A stretch of 64,000 nt of DNA. It comes from Desulfobacterales bacterium (GTDB taxonomy: Bacteria; Desulfobacterota; Desulfobacteria; Desulfobacterales; JAQWFD01). Made by a program: the position numbers and the translations under genes. Shown piece by piece: positions 27,187-36,339 of this stretch. The notes under the pieces are model-generated. The model did not search any database. It was not told the DNA's origin and saw only the letters and a program-made list of their open reading frames with translations. The DNA is taken from positions 16,537-80,536 of the forward strand of contig JAQWFD010000016.1 in assembly GCA_028704555.1 (NCBI GenBank), read 5' to 3'. Each line of letters begins with the position of its first letter. The stretch's first letter is position 1.

Positions 27187-28896
27187 TTAAAACGGAATTG
27201 CAGCCTTGAGCTCTTCATCGGTAATGTCAAATACCGTATCAACGGTATCTAATTTTTCGGTATACATGAATTCGGGCAGGCGGTTGTCTTTTTCGGTAAA
27301 TCCGGCGGCCGTGTTGAACTGCTTTTCCATAATCAGCGTCTGGACGGCTATGCCCATGAGTTTGTCAACATTCCAGTCACCACCGAATTTTGCGGCAAAC
27401 ATGTCGACCAGGTGCTGAAGATTTTCCGGGTCCGCGGTGCAAAAACCGGAGAAAATGCACATACCCAGATTGTCAAATAGCGCCATGCCCACTTGAAGCT
27501 GGGTGGACAATGCTACCTGACCTTCTTTTTTCGTGGGATCGACGGTGGGATTGCCCAGGGCATTGCCTGCAGTATGGTCGGCGCCCATCGGGCAGACGGC
27601 ATAGGTGACTCCGGTGCCTTTCAAACCCCTCGGGTCATATCCGGCCAGGGATTGGCCTTTAACGGTAGGTATTCTGGTAACCCCCAGGTGCTTTCCGGTC
27701 TTTTCCGTGCCTTGTCCCATGAGTTTTCCGAATTCGGTACCGTCGATGATTTCCTGAACCAGTGCAATCGCGCCGACGCTGTCGCCGAATTCGATTTTTC
27801 CGGCTTCCATGCATACACCGATCGTACATCCCGTTTCCATGGTGTCCAGACCGAAGTCGTCACACATCCGATCCATTCGGGCGATTGTGTCAATGTCGCT
27901 GATGCCGCAGTTGGCGCCCAGCAGAGCGATGGTTTCGTATTCAAATCCGGATGTGAGATAATTTCCGGATTTATCGTTATAGATATTGGAGCATTGAATC
28001 ACACAACCCGGATGGCAGGCGTGTCTCATTTTACCGCCGCGTTCAGCCTGCAGTTCGGCGATGTGCTCGCCGCTGATTGCTTCAACCTGATCGAATTTTC
28101 CGGTTTTAAAATTTCGGGTCGGCAGAATGCCTCCCGCGTTGGTTGCATTGACCAGAACCGCGGTTCCCAGGGCCGGCATGGCCTGACCTGATATCGGATT
28201 GGCCATGATGCCTTTGGAATAGGCTTTGCTGGATTTGACAAATTGGGCTTTGTCATCATAATCCCAAGCCGGTTTTCCGGAGTAGTCAATAACGATGGCC
28301 TTGAGTTTTTTGGAGCCCATTACGGCGCCTAAACCACCGCGGGCAGCGGCTCGTGACGGGCGGCCGTCCGGATCGGTGATCTGCACGGTGGAATTCGGGT
28401 AGCCCCGTTCTCCGGCCGTTCCGATGGAGACGATGCCGATATCGCTTCCAAAATCCTTCATTAATTTCTCCGACAGGGCATAGTTGTTCAATCCGGCATA
28501 GGCGTTCGCGGAAAGAAGTTCGGCGCCCTTTTCGCTGATAGACAGAATCCACCAGGAATTGTTATCGGGTTTGCCTTCCACGATAACGGCATAGATATCC
28601 AGACCGGCCAGCTTCTTTGCTGCGATGCCGCCGGCATTGGCTTCCTTGATGGTTCCGGTCAGTGGACTTTTACCGCCTATGGAAATCCGTCCGGAGCAGG
28701 GAGCGGAGGTGTCCGCAAACAGCCCCGGACAAACAATCAGTTTGTTGCCCGGGCTCAGCGGATCGCATGCCGGATCGATTTCATCCGTCAGGATTTTTGC
28801 CACGGTGCCGCGTCCGCCGAACAGCTGAAGGCTTTTGGGTACCGCCTCGTATGCTGTGGCCTGTCGGGTCATGTCGACTCTTAGTATTTTTTTCAT
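27187..28896 (-). CDS. aor: Tungsten-dependent aldehyde:ferredoxin oxidoreductase
   Basis: 569 residues from MKKILRVDMTRQ (28896; GAGG eight bases upstream). It oxidises aldehydes to carboxylic acids with ferredoxin as acceptor, in the cytoplasm, using a tungstopterin and one [4Fe-4S] cluster. Visible: the N-terminal pterin-binding domain (LLFGGRGT-like SLQLFGGRGTVAKIL; GRISIGGKSPLTG), RAAARGGLGAVMGSKKLKAI and cluster ligands in ACHPGCVIQCSNIY with a later Cys in DNLGMCIFSGFC. It is shorter than archaeal AOR but normal for bacterial relatives. It follows the Fe-alcohol dehydrogenase gene, suggesting an alcohol to aldehyde to acid route. Confidence 0.92.
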   Translation of the reverse strand: MKKILRVDMTRQATAYEAVPKSLQLFGGRGTVAKILTDEIDPACDPLSPGNKLIVCPGLFADTSAPCSGRISIGGKSPLTGTIKEANAGGIAAKKLAGLDIYAVIVEGKPDNNSWWILSISEKGAELLSANAYAGLNNYALSEKLMKDFGSDIGIVSIGTAGERGYPNSTVQITDPDGRPSRAAARGGLGAVMGSKKLKAIVIDYSGKPAWDYDDKAQFVKSSKAYSKGIMANPISGQAMPALGTAVLVNATNAGGILPTRNFKTGKFDQVEAISGEHIAELQAERGGKMRHACHPGCVIQCSNIYNDKSGNYLTSGFEYETIALLGANCGISDIDTIARMDRMCDDFGLDTMETGCTIGVCMEAGKIEFGDSVGAIALVQEIIDGTEFGKLMGQGTEKTGKHLGVTRIPTVKGQSLAGYDPRGLKGTGVTYAVCPMGADHTAGNALGNPTVDPTKKEGQVALSTQLQVGMALFDNLGMCIFSGFCTADPENLQHLVDMFAAKFGGDWNVDKLMGIAVQTLIMEKQFNTAAGFTEKDNRLPEFMYTEKLDTVDTVFDITDEELKAAIPF

Positions 28897-29030
28897 GTTT
28901 GTATCCTCACCTGAAGAGTTCGAAATAATCAAATTAAAGGTAATTGCTATCTAATTATATGATTTTTTATCTTTTGCCTCAAACGAAGTGTTCCTTAAGC
29001 GATAGCTGTCCTAAGCCCGCCCGAAAGGGC

Positions 29031-29058
29031 GCTGGAGCAGCACCGAAAAGTCGGTGCT
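29031..29058. promoter_or_regulatory. Stem-loop between adh and aor
   Basis: Perfect 12-bp stem GAGCAGCACCGA / TCGGTGCTGCTC with an AAAG loop, lying between the adh stop and the AOR start without a following T-run. It could stabilise or separate the two transcripts (differential expression), or act as a leaky terminator. Confidence 0.6.
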
Positions 29059-29073
29059 GCTCTCACGGATGAA

Positions 29074-30219
29074 TTAGTATGCTAATTCCAGAATTGCGAG
29101 AACGTCTTTTTTAGTCACAGCTCTGGGGTTGAACATTGTACTGATTTCTTTGAGCGCGTCATCGGCAACTCGGTCAAACTGTTCTTTTTTTACGCCGAGG
29201 TTTCTTAGTTTGGGGATGTCCAGTTCCACGGCCAGGTCTTTGATGGCCTGAACCGTTATGGCAGATGCTTTTACAGCTGATTTGTCAGCGATGTCCAGTC
29301 CCATGGCCAGCCCGATATCTTTGGTTCTTTCCGGAACGGCAACCGCGTTAAATTCCATAACATACGGCAGACCGCAGGCATTGGCCACGCCGTGAGGCAG
29401 ACCGCAATGGACGCTGAGCGGATGTGCGATAGAATGTACCAGACCCAGAACGGCTGAGTTAAAGGCAAAGCCTGCCAGCATGCTTCCCAGAATCATGTTG
29501 GTCCGGGCTTCAATATTCTTCCCATTTTTAGTGGCCTTGACCAGGTTGCCGTAAATCAGCTCGATGGCTTTGAGCGCGTTTACGTCGGTCGGAATCATGG
29601 CGCCTTTGGAAACATAGGCTTCAATGGCATGGGTCAGGGCGTCCATACCGGTGGAGGCGGTGATCGCCGCAGGAAGCGCTACCGTCAACAGGGGATCCAC
29701 CAATGCCATGGTCGGGCCGACAAAAGGGCCGCCGATAACCATTTTTTTCAATCGCGTGGTATCGGTGATAATGGAAAACCCGGTGACTTCACTGGCTGTG
29801 CCTGCGGTGGTCGGGATGGCGATGAGGGGTTTTGTGGGAATTTTTACCAATCCTATACCGTCGTACTGGTTGATCGGTGAGGGGTTGGTCAACAGAATGT
29901 TGATGGCTTTGGCGCAATCGATGGAGCTGCCGCCGCCCACAGCGACCATGGCGTCCACGCCGGCTGCTTTTGCAGTTGCGGCTGCTTTTTCAACAATGGT
30001 ATCCGGAGGATTGGGCAGTACGCCATCATATTCAACAAAGTCGATTCCCGCAGCTTTTAATGAGGCCTGAATATCATCGACAATGCCGGCGGCCTTAACG
30101 CCTTTATCATAAACAAGGAAAACTTTTTTTGCGCCAAATGCTTTAACTTCCTCGCCAATATTCTTTGCAACGCCTTCACCAAATTTTACAAAACTCGGAA
30201 CGCTGTACATAAACTCCAT
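29074..30219 (-). CDS. adh: Iron-containing alcohol dehydrogenase (class III)
   Basis: 381 residues, full length; AAGGAG sits eight bases before the ATG. NAD(P)-dependent dehydrogenase: GGGSSIDCAKA is the nucleotide-binding loop (residues ~96-106), and the Fe ligands lie in DALTHAIEAYVS and GLVHSIAHPLSVHCGLPHG. Family members oxidise ethanol and longer alcohols or diols in anaerobes. A textbook sigma-54 promoter lies ~125 bases upstream and AOR follows downstream, so the pair probably oxidises an alcohol to an acid under the control of the nearby activator. Confidence 0.93.
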   Translation of the reverse strand: MEFMYSVPSFVKFGEGVAKNIGEEVKAFGAKKVFLVYDKGVKAAGIVDDIQASLKAAGIDFVEYDGVLPNPPDTIVEKAAATAKAAGVDAMVAVGGGSSIDCAKAINILLTNPSPINQYDGIGLVKIPTKPLIAIPTTAGTASEVTGFSIITDTTRLKKMVIGGPFVGPTMALVDPLLTVALPAAITASTGMDALTHAIEAYVSKGAMIPTDVNALKAIELIYGNLVKATKNGKNIEARTNMILGSMLAGFAFNSAVLGLVHSIAHPLSVHCGLPHGVANACGLPYVMEFNAVAVPERTKDIGLAMGLDIADKSAVKASAITVQAIKDLAVELDIPKLRNLGVKKEQFDRVADDALKEISTMFNPRAVTKKDVLAILELAY

Positions 30220-30344
30220 TTGTAAATCTCCTTTTTGATTTGATGGAATAAAATGGTAAAAAAGGCGGGAATATCCTGCCTCCGGTACACAACGGCTTTA
30301 AATCTTTAATGCATGAGAACGGTCGTTTTCTATTAATAATGGTT

Positions 30345-30360
30345 TGCAATTGGTGTGCCA
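30345..30360 (-). promoter_or_regulatory. Sigma-54 -24/-12 promoter of adh
   Basis: On the minus strand TGGCAC-ACCAA-TTGCA, a full match to the TGGCAC-N5-TTGCW consensus with correct spacing. Transcription would start near 30333 and read into adh. Confidence 0.88.
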
Positions 30361-30403
30361 TCGCTTTAATTTATTGATGGGTCGTGGCCTCCCTGGTTGA
30401 GGG

Positions 30404-30415
30404 TATAGCGCTATA
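30404..30415. promoter_or_regulatory. Palindrome TATAGCGCTATA, possible activator site
   Basis: A perfect 12-bp palindrome 44 bases upstream of the adh -24 element; sigma-54 activators usually bind dyads about 80-150 bases upstream, so it is a plausible upstream activating site. A looser relative, GGATATAGAATATGTCC, lies at 30706-30722 on the MFS side. Confidence 0.45.
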
Positions 30416-30811
30416 TATCCTTGAAGAGGTCTGCATTTGAATGCTTGGGGAGAATTTTTTCGTAGGCCATTTTTTTGGAACCGGCCGTATAACGAATTTT
30501 AATCTCAAATTTCAGGGCATGGTTCGGCCGTAAAATTATTTTACGTTAAAACAGGGGAGCCTGTAAATTTTACGTTTACCTCATCTGGAGCATGTCCAGA
30601 ATCCGCACCGCCGGTTTAAGTTAACCTTCTGATAAAAAGGATGCTATCCCGGCGTAAAATTTTTTAACGGTGGTTTGGACTGGCAAAGATATCTTTCAAG
30701 CAGGTGGATATAGAATATGTCCGGATGATTCGAGGTGTTTAAAAAAACATACTCATACACGCTGCTCCTGTCAATGGGATTTTGAGAAATGGATAATTTC
30801 ATCCCAGCGTT

Positions 30812-30827
30812 CGGCATGCAAGTTGCT
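30812..30827 (+). promoter_or_regulatory. Candidate sigma-54 promoter of the MFS gene
   Basis: CGGCATGCAAGTTGCT keeps the invariant GG and GC with exactly ten bases between them and matches the consensus except at the first base and C6. It lies ~93 bases before the MFS start, divergent from adh. Confidence 0.6.
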
Positions 30828-30920
30828 TTGCGAAAGGTACACTGTTATTTTCCTCATGACAGGGTCATTTTCTATTGGATGTTCATCGAATTCTGCTGAG
30901 ACGGCTTAAAGGAGAAACAA

Positions 30921-32126
30921 ATGGAGAATAAAGTAAAAGCGTGGCGGGTATTTGTCGTTGTCTATATCGCCAGTGTGGTGATTCCCATGTGTCAGTTCAA
31001 GGTTCCCCCGCTGATGCCATTGTTAATAAAGGATCTGGGAATCGGGATGGGCACGGCCGGTTTTTTGATGTCTATATTTGCCGTGGCTGGTATCATCATC
31101 GCTATTCCCGCAGCAATGCTGCTGACCCGGCTGGGTCCAAAAAAAAGCGGTATGATTGCACTGGGTTGTGCGGTGCTGGGGTCGGTGATCGGCGCAATGG
31201 CCCAGGGTGCGGCGACCATTTTGATCGGCCGAACCATTGAGGGCATCAGTGTCGGATTGATTGCCGTCGTGGCGCCCGCGGCAATCTGTATGTGGTTTCC
31301 GCCCGAAAAACGGGGGCTGCCCATGGGAATCTGGGCCACGTGGGTACCGGTTGGCCTTTTTATCATTTTTAATATTGCCGGTCCGCTGTCTGACTCATTT
31401 GGCTGGCAAGGGGTGTGGTGGTTTACGGCGATTGTTTGCTTTGCCGAGTTGATTCTGTATGCGATCGTGGTCGATGCGCCGGATGCAGCCACTGCTGCGG
31501 TTGATACGGGCAGTGAGCAGGCGGTTGAACCTTACGCAAAGGCGTTGTTGAATCCGAAAACCTGGATCATTGCGTTCGTATTCATGGCGTTCAATGTTGC
31601 CTGTATGTCATTTAATACCTGGGAGGCCAGTTTTCTCCAGACAGAGTTAGATTTTATTCCGGCAAACGCCAGTTTCCAGGTCAGTTTGATGAACCTGGTC
31701 TACATTCCCGCCAGCATCGTGGCCGGTATGGTATTGAACATGGTCCGGAAGCGTCACATGGTATTTGCGGCCAGTATGCTGGCATATACCATAGTGATTT
31801 TCTGGTGTTTTAAACTGACAACGGCGGGAGCCGTCATGCCGTATATGGTGATTCTGGGCATCGTCACCGGCTTTGTTCCGCCCTGTGCATTTACGCTTGC
31901 CGCAGAAAGCATGAAAAGCATTCAGCATGCGGGTCTGGCCATGGCGATTGTCGGGGGTATCGGGCAGAATCTGGGGCTTTTTATCGGTCCTCCGATTATC
32001 GGAGCCATTGCCCAGAATCATGGGTGGGGAGCGACTGCACTTCCCGTGGCCGCAGCTTCCGCTATCGGTTTTCTGATCGCATTGGCAGTCCGGCCCCACA
32101 AATTATCTTTTGAGAAAGAATCATAA
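30921..32126 (+). CDS. MFS transporter
   Basis: 401 residues with twelve predicted membrane helices. The loop between helices 2 and 3, ARLGPKK-like (LLTRLGPKKSGM), is typical of the major facilitator superfamily, and a longer central loop (DAPDAATAAVDTGSEQ) divides the halves. No signature fixes the substrate. It is divergent from adh with its own sigma-54-like promoter, so uptake of the substrate or export of the product of the alcohol/aldehyde pathway is the best guess. Confidence 0.8.
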   Translation: MENKVKAWRVFVVVYIASVVIPMCQFKVPPLMPLLIKDLGIGMGTAGFLMSIFAVAGIIIAIPAAMLLTRLGPKKSGMIALGCAVLGSVIGAMAQGAATILIGRTIEGISVGLIAVVAPAAICMWFPPEKRGLPMGIWATWVPVGLFIIFNIAGPLSDSFGWQGVWWFTAIVCFAELILYAIVVDAPDAATAAVDTGSEQAVEPYAKALLNPKTWIIAFVFMAFNVACMSFNTWEASFLQTELDFIPANASFQVSLMNLVYIPASIVAGMVLNMVRKRHMVFAASMLAYTIVIFWCFKLTTAGAVMPYMVILGIVTGFVPPCAFTLAAESMKSIQHAGLAMAIVGGIGQNLGLFIGPPIIGAIAQNHGWGATALPVAAASAIGFLIALAVRPHKLSFEKES

Positions 32127-32211
32127 ATAAATTTTACACACTGTGTGGCATTGGATTCCAACTGTTTAAAAAATTATCCGGACACGACCGTCGCGTGTTA
32201 AAAATGCCGAT

Positions 32212-32243
32212 CGAACTGCCCGATGTTTTTATCGGGCAGTTCG
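32212..32243. terminator. Convergent stem-loop terminator between MFS and the DnaJ-like gene
   Basis: Perfect 13-bp stem CGAACTGCCCGAT / ATCGGGCAGTTCG with a six-base loop GTTTTT, between two convergent genes. There is no long T-tail, so efficiency is uncertain. Confidence 0.6.
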
Positions 32244-32280
32244 GTACATATTGATTTTTCAGTCGGAGAAACAGAAACGA

Positions 32281-33138
32281 TCACCGCGGCCGTTTCCACA
32301 GAGACTTGGCCGATGAAACCAGCTGGGAAAAGGTGTGTTTTACTTCCTCCAGTAAAGGCTTTTGGATTTTTACCTGCAGGAACAGGTCGCCGGACGTGCC
32401 GCCGCTCTTGCCTTCTTTCCCCATTCCGGCCAGTCGGATCCACTGGCCTTCCCGGACGTTTGCCGGAATATTGACCATCAGCTGTTTGGATCGCTTCTTT
32501 ACATTGTAGGGGATTTTGCCGCCCTGGCGGGCCGTCTCCGGATCCAGGGTGAGAATATCGCCCGCGTCCGATCCGTTTTCGGGTAAAGCAAATCCGGTAG
32601 CTTTTTCAAGTAAGTATTTTGGCAACCTGCCCATATTCCCCAAAAAATTAAATCCCTGCTGCTGTTGTTGCTGCTGCTGGCGGCGGCATCCGCCTTGCAC
32701 AAAGCCCATGCGCCGGCCCCTGCCCTGCCCTTGACCGCATCGCCTGCCCCCCCTGAATTCAAACTGTTGATAGCCGCTTCCGTAAAAATCTTTGAAAATA
32801 TCGTCAAAGCTTCTGAATCCGAATGATTTGGCCATTTCTTCGAATACGTCGTTAACGTCCGAACCCCGGAAAATATCCTGTTCCGTATGTGTCTGGCGGA
32901 ATTGCCCATAGGCGGAGGGGCCGTACTGCTGTTTGATCGTGTCATATTCTCTGCGTTTGTCCGGATTCGACAGTACGGCGTATGCCTCATTGATGCTTTT
33001 CATCTTGTCAACCCCATCCGGGTCACTGCACCGGTCCGGATGGTATTTGAAGGCCATGGTCCGGTACGCTTCTTTTATCTTCGGGGCGGTCGCGGTTTTG
33101 TCAATTCCTAAAACAGTGTAGTAATCGGTTTGTGTCAT
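32281..33138 (-). CDS. DnaJ-domain co-chaperone with a polyglutamine linker
   Basis: 285 residues. Residues 1-70 are a J domain with the HPD motif (AFKYHPDRCSD) that stimulates a DnaK ATPase. A G/F-like region and a Gly/Arg/Gln-rich linker with eight consecutive Gln follow; then a DnaJ C-terminal beta-domain (LTLDPETARQGGKIPYNV, GQWIRLAGMGKEG, GDLFLQVKI). There is no zinc-finger domain, so it is CbpA/DnaJ type II-like. The 40 C-terminal residues are basic and helical. No chaperone gene is adjacent. Confidence 0.85.
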   Translation of the reverse strand: MTQTDYYTVLGIDKTATAPKIKEAYRTMAFKYHPDRCSDPDGVDKMKSINEAYAVLSNPDKRREYDTIKQQYGPSAYGQFRQTHTEQDIFRGSDVNDVFEEMAKSFGFRSFDDIFKDFYGSGYQQFEFRGGRRCGQGQGRGRRMGFVQGGCRRQQQQQQQQGFNFLGNMGRLPKYLLEKATGFALPENGSDAGDILTLDPETARQGGKIPYNVKKRSKQLMVNIPANVREGQWIRLAGMGKEGKSGGTSGDLFLQVKIQKPLLEEVKHTFSQLVSSAKSLWKRPR

Positions 33139-33602
33139 AAGTTGTTATCTTTCCTGAATCGGTATGAATCTGATGCTCAGGGATTATATGTTATGTATCT
33201 GTAATAGTATATCTTTTTTTAATGAAATCAAGAGAAGCCATTAATTTTCTTTTGATCTGAGATTTTCCCGGAATTATGCGGTTATGTTTACCATACCGTG
33301 TATGGATATTTTTTTGCAGCGGATTAGTGCGGATCGTTCTTTATTTGTGTATTTTGCGGCTTAAAACAGGTAAATGATCACCAGCGCGGCTGAATGGGTA
33401 GCTTCCCATCTTTTTCTGTGTCCTCTGGAGCGCTCTGCGGTGAAGTCCTCCTTTTCTAAAAATTTTACCGAAAAACATGCGGGCAACAAATGAAAGCCGA
33501 ATTATTTCAGCAGAATTGTGGCTATGATTGAACAGTGACGGACGGCTGAAAGATAAAGACGGTATAAATACTGAACGACGAGCCTGAAGGGATGATTGTA
33601 TC
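33139..33602. other. Gene-free gap before tRNA-Pro
   Basis: About 460 bases with no supported gene. A short stretch near 33413-33445 resembles the widespread 'tgtgtcctctg..gcggtgaa' genomic repeat; otherwise nothing is recognised. Confidence 0.45.
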
Positions 33603-33679
<77 letters not shown>

Positions 33680-33757
33680 ATTAAGCCATAATTTACTACC
33701 ATGTATTCATGTATGACGCAAGCCAATTTTCGAAAGTCTGGTTAAAAACCTGCCTTT

Positions 33758-34537
33758 CTATTCATCAGGGTACTTGGGCGGGGTTTTTTTGAAAAAATCA
33801 TCGATTGCACCGGCCATCGCATCAGTCAGTTCCGATAATGTACCGGGACTCCCGGGTGCCGTTTTTTCAATAAAATTTGTCAGGTCCTCTGTTTCAATTA
33901 AAACGGCCGGCATGTCGGCACCTTCTAATACTATCAGCGGAGCGGCATTTAATTTGACCTGCGTAAACGATTTGATTTTATTCAACCTTGCCTGGAGCAG
34001 TCCGGCAAGCAGGCGGCTTGAGGTTGTGTGCTGCAGTTGAACAGCTGCCCAGGGCGTCTGGCCACTGGTGCGCCATCCGGTCAGGGGCGGAACCGTATCC
34101 GGCCGATCAGGTGCTGAAAAGGCTGCTTTGACCGGTTGGTAGTACCAGATGGTTATCCCCCCGGCCTTATGAAGAAAGCTGCCCCCGGCATGGAGGCTGA
34201 TCAGCATTTCAGCGGCTATATGGTTGGCGGTCGCTGTCCGCTCAAACAGATCCAGTTGATAATCGCCGGTTCTTGTCAGAATTGTCTCATACGAAGGCCG
34301 CAGCCGGTCAGCCAGCTGCCCGGCGAGCAGAAGCGTGAGGTCTTTTTCCCACATTGTTTCTGAGCCTGCGCCCCCGGTATCCTCTCCTCCGTGGCCCGGA
34401 TCAATGGCTATGACAGGGTTCTGATGATTAAAATCAGCGGGGTCTGCTTTTGTCCTGGCCGGTATCACGCACAACGCAAGAAACAGGACGACGGGGTATA
34501 TGACCATGGTATGGGGTCGCCATTTTGATAAAAGCAT
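33758..34537 (-). CDS. N-acetylmuramoyl-L-alanine amidase (Amidase_3)
   Basis: 259 residues from MLLSKWRPH (34537; CAGGA upstream). It begins with a signal/anchor (MVIYPVVLFLALCVIPARTKA), then the zinc amidase fold: IDPGHGGEDTG (His ligand), WEKDLTLLLAGQLA (Glu ligand), SLHAGG (His ligand) and the catalytic Glu in LIETEDLTN. It cleaves the amide bond between muramic acid and the stem peptide in the periplasm. Slightly shorter than AmiC-type enzymes and without an AMIN domain. Monocistronic between two tRNA genes. Confidence 0.87.
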   Translation of the reverse strand: MLLSKWRPHTMVIYPVVLFLALCVIPARTKADPADFNHQNPVIAIDPGHGGEDTGGAGSETMWEKDLTLLLAGQLADRLRPSYETILTRTGDYQLDLFERTATANHIAAEMLISLHAGGSFLHKAGGITIWYYQPVKAAFSAPDRPDTVPPLTGWRTSGQTPWAAVQLQHTTSSRLLAGLLQARLNKIKSFTQVKLNAAPLIVLEGADMPAVLIETEDLTNFIEKTAPGSPGTLSELTDAMAGAIDDFFKKTPPKYPDE

Positions 34538-34629
34538 GCTATATTCCTGTATCAATTAAATTGACGGGTGTTGACCTGTCGCGCAATTTATTTTTGCCGG
34601 GGTCCGTATGCGTTTTATTCTAATTTTAC

Positions 34630-34658
34630 TTGACAGTTAATTTCTTTGTGATTATTTT
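34630..34658 (+). promoter_or_regulatory. Candidate sigma-70 promoter upstream of tRNA-Leu/tig
   Basis: TTGACA (34630-34635), 17-base spacer, TATTTT (34653-34658). It is the same arrangement as the promoter before tRNA-Val. Confidence 0.5.
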
Positions 34659-34797
34659 TTCTAAAGTTTTCTTTTTATTGAAATTTAAATGAAAATTTTA
34701 TAAAGTCAAGTAACAAGATGTAAAACCCATACGGGTATGTTTTGTTGTCGGCGTCGATCATTTCCGCCGTATGGAGTGAATCGGCAAATTGATTTTT

Positions 34798-34884
34798 GCG
34801 AGAGTGGCGGAATTGGTAGACGCACTGGACTTAGGATCCAGCTCTGGAGACGGAGTGGGAGTTCAAGTCTCCCCTCTCGCACCA
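34798..34884 (+). tRNA. tRNA-Leu (anticodon TAG), CCA encoded
   Basis: 87 bases, class II with a long variable arm. Acceptor GCGAGAG / CTCTCGC, anticodon stem-loop CTGGA-CTTAGGA-TCCAG giving TAG, T-loop GTTCAAGTC, then ACCA. Confidence 0.97.
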
Positions 34885-34913
34885 CCATGTATAAATGCTC
34901 AAATGATGTCAAG

Positions 34914-34943
34914 TGCCTGAAGATATCATCGGATTTCAGGCAT
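34914..34943 (+). promoter_or_regulatory. Stem-loop between tRNA-Leu and tig
   Basis: TGCCTGAA and TTTCAGGCA pair across ~11 bases, followed by TTTCATTT. Possibly a weak terminator for the tRNA or a processing site ahead of trigger factor. Confidence 0.5.
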
Positions 34944-34966
34944 TTCATTTATGGGGAAGGAACATT

Positions 34967-36289
34967 ATGCAAGTTACAGTAGAAGACTTGAGTTCGGTCA
35001 AAAAACTCATGTGCATTGAAATACCTGAAACGGATGTCGTCCGGGAATTGGACAAAGCTTACAGTAATCTGAAAAAGACGGCAAAAATCAAAGGATTTCG
35101 GCCAGGAAAAATTCCCCGGACGGTTATGGAAAGAATGTTCAAAAAAGATGTGCATGCAGATGTGTCTTATAAGCTGATCCAGCAATCTTTTATTGAGGCC
35201 ATAACCGAAAAAGACCTTAAGGTTCTTGGGACCCCCCTGATGGATACTCCTAAACTTGAGGCAAGGGGCCCTTATAAATACAAGGCGACCGTCGAGGTGA
35301 AGCCGCAGATCGGGAACATCGACTTCAAAGGGCTGACACTTAAAAAAACGATATACGATGTGACGGATGCCGAGGTGGATGCGCAGCTGAAAGCATTGCA
35401 GAAAAATATGGCGGAGAAGGGTCGGATTAAAGAAGACCGGCCGGTTGCCGATGACGATTGGGTCTTGATGGATTATGAAGGGTTTAAAGATGGCGAGGCA
35501 TTTGAAGAGACCCCTAAGGTCGAAAATGAAGCCATAAAAATTGGCGCCGCCTATGTGACAAAAGACTTTGACGAACAGATCAAAGGAATGAAATCAGGCG
35601 ATGCAAAAGAGTTTACGGTTCATTTTCCTGCAGATTATTGTAATGCAAAGCTTGCTGATCAGGATATCCTCTATCGTGTTCAGGTGAAAGAAATTCAGGA
35701 AGAGGTCTTGCCGGAAATTAACGATGATTTTGCCAGGTCTTTTGGTGATTTTAATAGCCTGGAAAAATTTAAACTGGACATCGTGACTAATCTGAAAAAT
35801 GCGTATGAAAACCGCTCTCATGAGGAGTTGAAAAGCCAGATTTTTGAAGCACTGACTAAAAAATCAGATTTTGAACTCCCGGATTCGCTGGTGGACTTTG
35901 AGCTGGAAAGTATTGTGGCCGAAGCTCAACGATCGTTTATGTCCTACAATACAACGCTTGAACAGCTGGGGTTGACAAAAGAGACGCTGTCTGAAAAATA
36001 TCGGGACGTAGCCGAAAACAACGTCAGACACCATCTGATAATCAATCAAATCATCGAGCAGGAAAACCTGGTCCTTTCAGATGAGGAATTGGAAGAAGGA
36101 TACGCACAGGCCGCCGAAAGGTTCAGAAGACCGCTGGATGAAATCAGGAAATATTATTCGGATCATGAGGACCATTTTGATTATTTTAAGACAGGCCTAC
36201 TTGAAAAAAAAGCGATCCGTCTAATAATTGAAAACGGTGCTGTAGAAAATGTGGAGCCTGAAAAAAAAGAGGCTTCCGCTGACGAGTAA
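34967..36289 (+). CDS. tig: Trigger factor
   Basis: 440 residues from MQVTVEDLSSVKK (34967; GGAAGGAAC upstream); a frame reaching further upstream reads through a stem-loop and is rejected. Ribosome-bound peptidyl-prolyl isomerase/chaperone: the N-terminal ribosome-binding signature GFRPGKIPR lies at residues ~43-51, followed by the FKBP-like domain (VADDDWVLMDYEGFKDGEAFE) and the helical C-terminal chaperone arms. Heads the conserved tig-clpP-clpX-lon cluster. Confidence 0.95.
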   Translation: MQVTVEDLSSVKKLMCIEIPETDVVRELDKAYSNLKKTAKIKGFRPGKIPRTVMERMFKKDVHADVSYKLIQQSFIEAITEKDLKVLGTPLMDTPKLEARGPYKYKATVEVKPQIGNIDFKGLTLKKTIYDVTDAEVDAQLKALQKNMAEKGRIKEDRPVADDDWVLMDYEGFKDGEAFEETPKVENEAIKIGAAYVTKDFDEQIKGMKSGDAKEFTVHFPADYCNAKLADQDILYRVQVKEIQEEVLPEINDDFARSFGDFNSLEKFKLDIVTNLKNAYENRSHEELKSQIFEALTKKSDFELPDSLVDFELESIVAEAQRSFMSYNTTLEQLGLTKETLSEKYRDVAENNVRHHLIINQIIEQENLVLSDEELEEGYAQAAERFRRPLDEIRKYYSDHEDHFDYFKTGLLEKKAIRLIIENGAVENVEPEKKEASADE

Positions 36290-36339
36290 GAACCAAAAAT
36301 GCTTTTTTATAATAAATACGTCAATGAAGGAGGCTGTTT

